Of a stretch of 64,000 bases of DNA, positions 61,801-64,000 are shown piece after piece. Every line of letters starts with the position of its first letter. The first letter of the stretch is position 1. The position numbers and the translations under genes were made by a program. The notes under the pieces were generated by a model. The model was given only the letters and a program-made list of their open reading frames with translations, ran no database searches and was not told where the DNA came from. The stretch covers positions 62,001 through 126,000 of the forward strand of contig NW_025062285.1 of the NCBI RefSeq assembly GCF_000002995.4, read 5' to 3'. The DNA is from Brugia malayi. Lineage: Eukaryota > Nematoda > Chromadorea > Rhabditida > Onchocercidae.

Positions 61801-63940
61801 GCATTTCACTCATTCATTCATCCATTCAATTACTTCCAAAGAATGATAAGCAAACAAAATAAACAAATAAACAAACAAACAGCAACTGCAAATAAATAAT
61901 TGAATAATCAGTTTCGAAGTATTTTCAACTCCCAAAGGATTATAAGCAGCAACAAATAATAATTAAATTCATTCTGACTACATCCATGTCATTTGTAACT
62001 GTTTGAATAATTTTAAAACTTAAATTTTTTTTCTCACACTAACCACTAATGAAAAGTTATTAATTAATTAATTAATTAATTAATACTAGTGAGAGAAAAG
62101 TATCACACATGTCATTCGGAATTTCATATTCGTTGGAATATGAAAATTTGAAAAAGAAAAATAACTTTCAAAAAAAAAAAGATATTTAATTGGTTAATTT
62201 AACTAATAATTAACTAAAATTTTAGTCAAAAATTTTTTACAATTTAAAGTGGAAATCGAGCAAAAAATTAATTTCATTGCTTATTTTAATTTTGTTTATT
62301 TTTATTTTTTTTTATTTTTTGAATTACTTTATTAATAGTTAGTCATTTGCATTATTTATTTTGATAATTTAATAAGGAATTCTTATCATTTCACTTTAAT
62401 CATTAAAATTTTGTGTAAAATTAAATTTCTTTTCCAAACTAAATGACACTAATACCACTGCCACTGCTACTATATCAATTTGTGATTTTTTTTTACATTT
62501 CAAATAAAATTCATAGAAATATTTATTAAATTACTTTGTCTAATTTGAATTATTAATTAATTTGAATGATAAATTTTATTATTTATAATCATAATTCTTA
62601 CAAATAATAATAATAATAATAGATATTATCATAACTTCTTGATAATTAATCATTATGCTAACAAATATTTGTCATTTATTTATGATTAATATTTTAAATG
62701 GAATATTAGATGATGAAATTGTAATAAATGTGAAAGAATTTCAATTTAATTTTTAAATTTTAGATTTAAAAAATTTTTTTTAATAAAACTTTTTTAAATT
62801 TTTTTTCCTATTTTTCTGTTTTTTTTTTTTTTTGTTTAGTCACTTTGGGAATATTATTATCATCGTTAGATGAAAACAAAAATTTTAGTTGGATGAGTAA
62901 TCGCTATTTTCTTATCAATATCTAAGCATTAAGCATTTATTACAAATATAAATGCTTACATACAGACATACTTACACACATACATACATACAGACACATA
63001 CACACACACACACACATACATACATACATACATACATGCATACATACACATACACACATGCAAGAGAAAGATTTAAAAAACTGATATATTAAATGAAATG
63101 ATGTTTAAGCTTTTGAAAAACATTTCTGTAACTATAAGCATTAAATTCTTCATTTTTTAAAATTAAAGCAGTAATACTTTGAAATGCTAAAGGTCATCAC
63201 TTAAAAGGTCACTATTACTTACTTAAAAGTTCACCAGTTCAAAGGTTATTTAAAAAGTCAATAATATATTTTGCACTAAAATGTCATCAAAATGTGATAA
63301 CATTATAGCATCATTTCGATAATTTCATAGAAGACATTTTATCTTAGTAAACACATCCAATCCTATTTTTGATATTTTTCCGGTTTTCGTCTTTCATACA
63401 TTCATCCTTTTTCTGGATTCATTACTGTTATTATTATCCTAAAAATATTGTATTTTTCTGGAATCTCCCGGAATAGTAAATCGATTTTACTTATTAGGGA
63501 AAATGTTTACTCTCACTTTGTTTATTTGTTTAATTTTACTTTCAATATTATTTGTTTCTTTCTTTTCCATTATTTCACTAAATCATTAATTATTTAATTT
63601 AAGAGTGCAATAAGTAGGCAAAAAGAGAAAAAAAACTTTTAGAATGAAATTTTCAATTTTAATTAAAAATGTGACAAAAATATTTTCTACTTTAATTTAT
63701 AGTAAATGTGAAATAATAATAGCAATAGCAATAATACTATCGAATTTTAATAAATAAATGAGAAATAGAAATGATTGAAACTAATTTAATCAAATATTAA
63801 ATAACATTTTGAGTATTTTTCAGTTAAATGTTCCAGCAAAATTTGCAATTGTTGACGACTTCCCACGGGTAAATACGAAAATACAAAAATATCGAATGCG
63901 ACAAATGCTGGAAAATAATGAAATACAATTGAAACCATAA
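52813..63940 (+). CDS. Divergent AMP-forming acyl-CoA synthetase-like protein (ACSF2/4CL type), complete
   Basis: The fold belongs to enzymes that adenylate a fatty or other carboxylic acid and load it onto CoA. Exons: 52813-52944, 53057-53242, 53528-53700, 53856-53970, 55853-55948, 56193-56338, 56667-56838, 56959-57054, 57742-57890, 58025-58169, 58854-58967 and 63824-63940. Phases join, giving 546 residues, a usual length. Family landmarks in order: MSPNFANAEQLKYAL (residues about 90-105), LQFTSG...KLVGLTH (A3 region, 199-215), GYILTEV (A5, 342-348), GELCIK then IETGDIVTKDEDG (A7, about 419-431), NKEDLIV (A8), and PRVNTKIQKYRMR (A10, 522-534). Several catalytic motifs are eroded. The A3 loop TSGISTSAKLVGL lacks the usual TTGxPKG, the ribose-binding Arg of A8 is Asn438, and A10 lacks the Gly before Lys527. 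The protein may be weakly active or a pseudo-enzyme. There is no C-terminal SKL signal. An in-frame ATG at 52687 would add 42 hydrophobic residues, possibly a targeting leader. Confidence 0.88.
54813..54850. repeat. CT dinucleotide microsatellite
   Basis: A run of CTCTCT with CCCC interruptions inside intron 4 of the synthetase gene. Confidence 0.9.
55718..55741. repeat. GTTT tetranucleotide repeat
   Basis: Six consecutive GTTT units just upstream of synthetase exon 5. Confidence 0.9.
60264..60355. repeat. TTTA/ATTC tetranucleotide repeat
   Basis: TTTATTTATT units with CATTCATC interruptions, in the last intron of the synthetase gene. Confidence 0.9.
60779..60829. repeat. GA dinucleotide microsatellite
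   Basis: A GA run with GGGAGA and AAAGAG interruptions, in the last intron of the synthetase gene. Confidence 0.9.
61417..61489. other. Inverted repeat enclosing a G-rich segment
   Basis: CAGTTATTTA (61417-61426) is matched exactly by TAAATAACTG (61480-61489). The enclosed segment has GGG, GGG, GGG and GG runs close together (GTGGGAAATGAGGGTTGGGT) in an intron otherwise nearly devoid of G. It could form a hairpin or a G-quadruplex, or be a relic of a small inverted-repeat element. Confidence 0.45.
62957..63058. repeat. CA/TACA microsatellite
   Basis: ACATACATAC and ACACACAC blocks, similar in type to the larger array at 28017-28374. Confidence 0.95.
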
Positions 63941-64000
63941 AAATTGCTTCGTAAAAAAAAAAATAAATTACTTTCGTTGCTTTTGTTATTTTGTTTATTT

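Larger units (their letters stand above)
58968..63823. other. Last intron of the synthetase gene (4.9 kb)
   Basis: This is by far the longest intron in the window. It contains TAAAT (60096-60121), TTTA (60264-60355), GA (60779-60829), TTAA (about 62057-62083) and CA/TACA (62957-63058) repeats and a G-rich inverted-repeat element at 61417-61489. I find no nested gene. The final exon completes the C-terminal A10 motif in phase, so the long intron is supported. Confidence 0.7.

Noticed and set aside
1..64000. tRNA, rRNA, spliced-leader RNA and intact transposon genes
   Set aside because: I looked for B-box-like GGTTCGA, conserved rRNA segments, the nematode SL sequence and transposase or reverse-transcriptase motifs, and saw none. 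A covariance-model search would be decisive.

Overview
The window is very AT-rich eukaryotic DNA with short exons, introns mostly 50-800 bp long and GT...(T)TTAG or TTTCAG splice sites. All five recognisable genes are animal genes. Gene content (a receptor-type guanylate cyclase of the gcy kind, dystrobrevin, condensin kleisin, DNA polymerase delta, an acyl-CoA synthetase), relaxed TTTTAG acceptors and frequent GTTAGT-type donors point to a nematode, most likely a clade III spirurid/filarial worm. The species is inferred, not proven. I rebuilt the gene models by hand from open frames, splice sites and phase continuity. Four of them read through from ATG to stop without a break.

Layout. 1-1494 (+): the last five exons of a condensin CAP-H/barren-type kleisin. 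1495-2630: short spacer between convergent genes. 2631-14621 (-): a complete 24-exon receptor guanylyl cyclase of 1061 residues, with signal peptide, ANF-type ligand-binding ectodomain, one membrane span, pseudokinase domain, dimerisation helix and intact cyclase domain. 14622-33793: a gene-poor stretch of about 19 kb between divergently transcribed genes, filled with AT-rich sequence, homopolymers and several satellites (41-bp x3, ATTC-type, CA/TACA-type, and a 44-bp unit repeated six times without visible change), plus a few coding-like islands I could not assign. 33794-40925 (+): complete dystrobrevin (13 exons, 557 residues). 40926-43521: spacer with a possible alternative last exon of dystrobrevin and a 59-codon small ORF. 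43522-51556 (+): complete DNA polymerase delta catalytic subunit (23 exons, 1072 residues). 51557-52812: spacer. 52813-63940 (+): complete but divergent AMP-forming acyl-CoA synthetase (12 exons, 546 residues), whose last intron is about 4.9 kb.

The genes do not form an obvious pathway. CAP-H (chromosome condensation) and Pol delta (replication) are housekeeping genes. The guanylyl cyclase is a sensory or peptide receptor, dystrobrevin belongs to the muscle/neuron dystrophin complex, and the synthetase is metabolic. dyb-1, pold-1 and the synthetase gene lie head-to-tail on one strand, but spacers of 2.6 and 1.3 kb argue against a tight operon. No tRNA, rRNA, CRISPR array, intact transposon or viral gene was recognised. 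The more unusual points are a predicted GC-AG intron in pold-1, duplicated in-frame acceptors and an in-frame intronic repeat in the cyclase gene, eroded catalytic motifs in the synthetase, and unexplained coding-like or structured islands in the large spacer.
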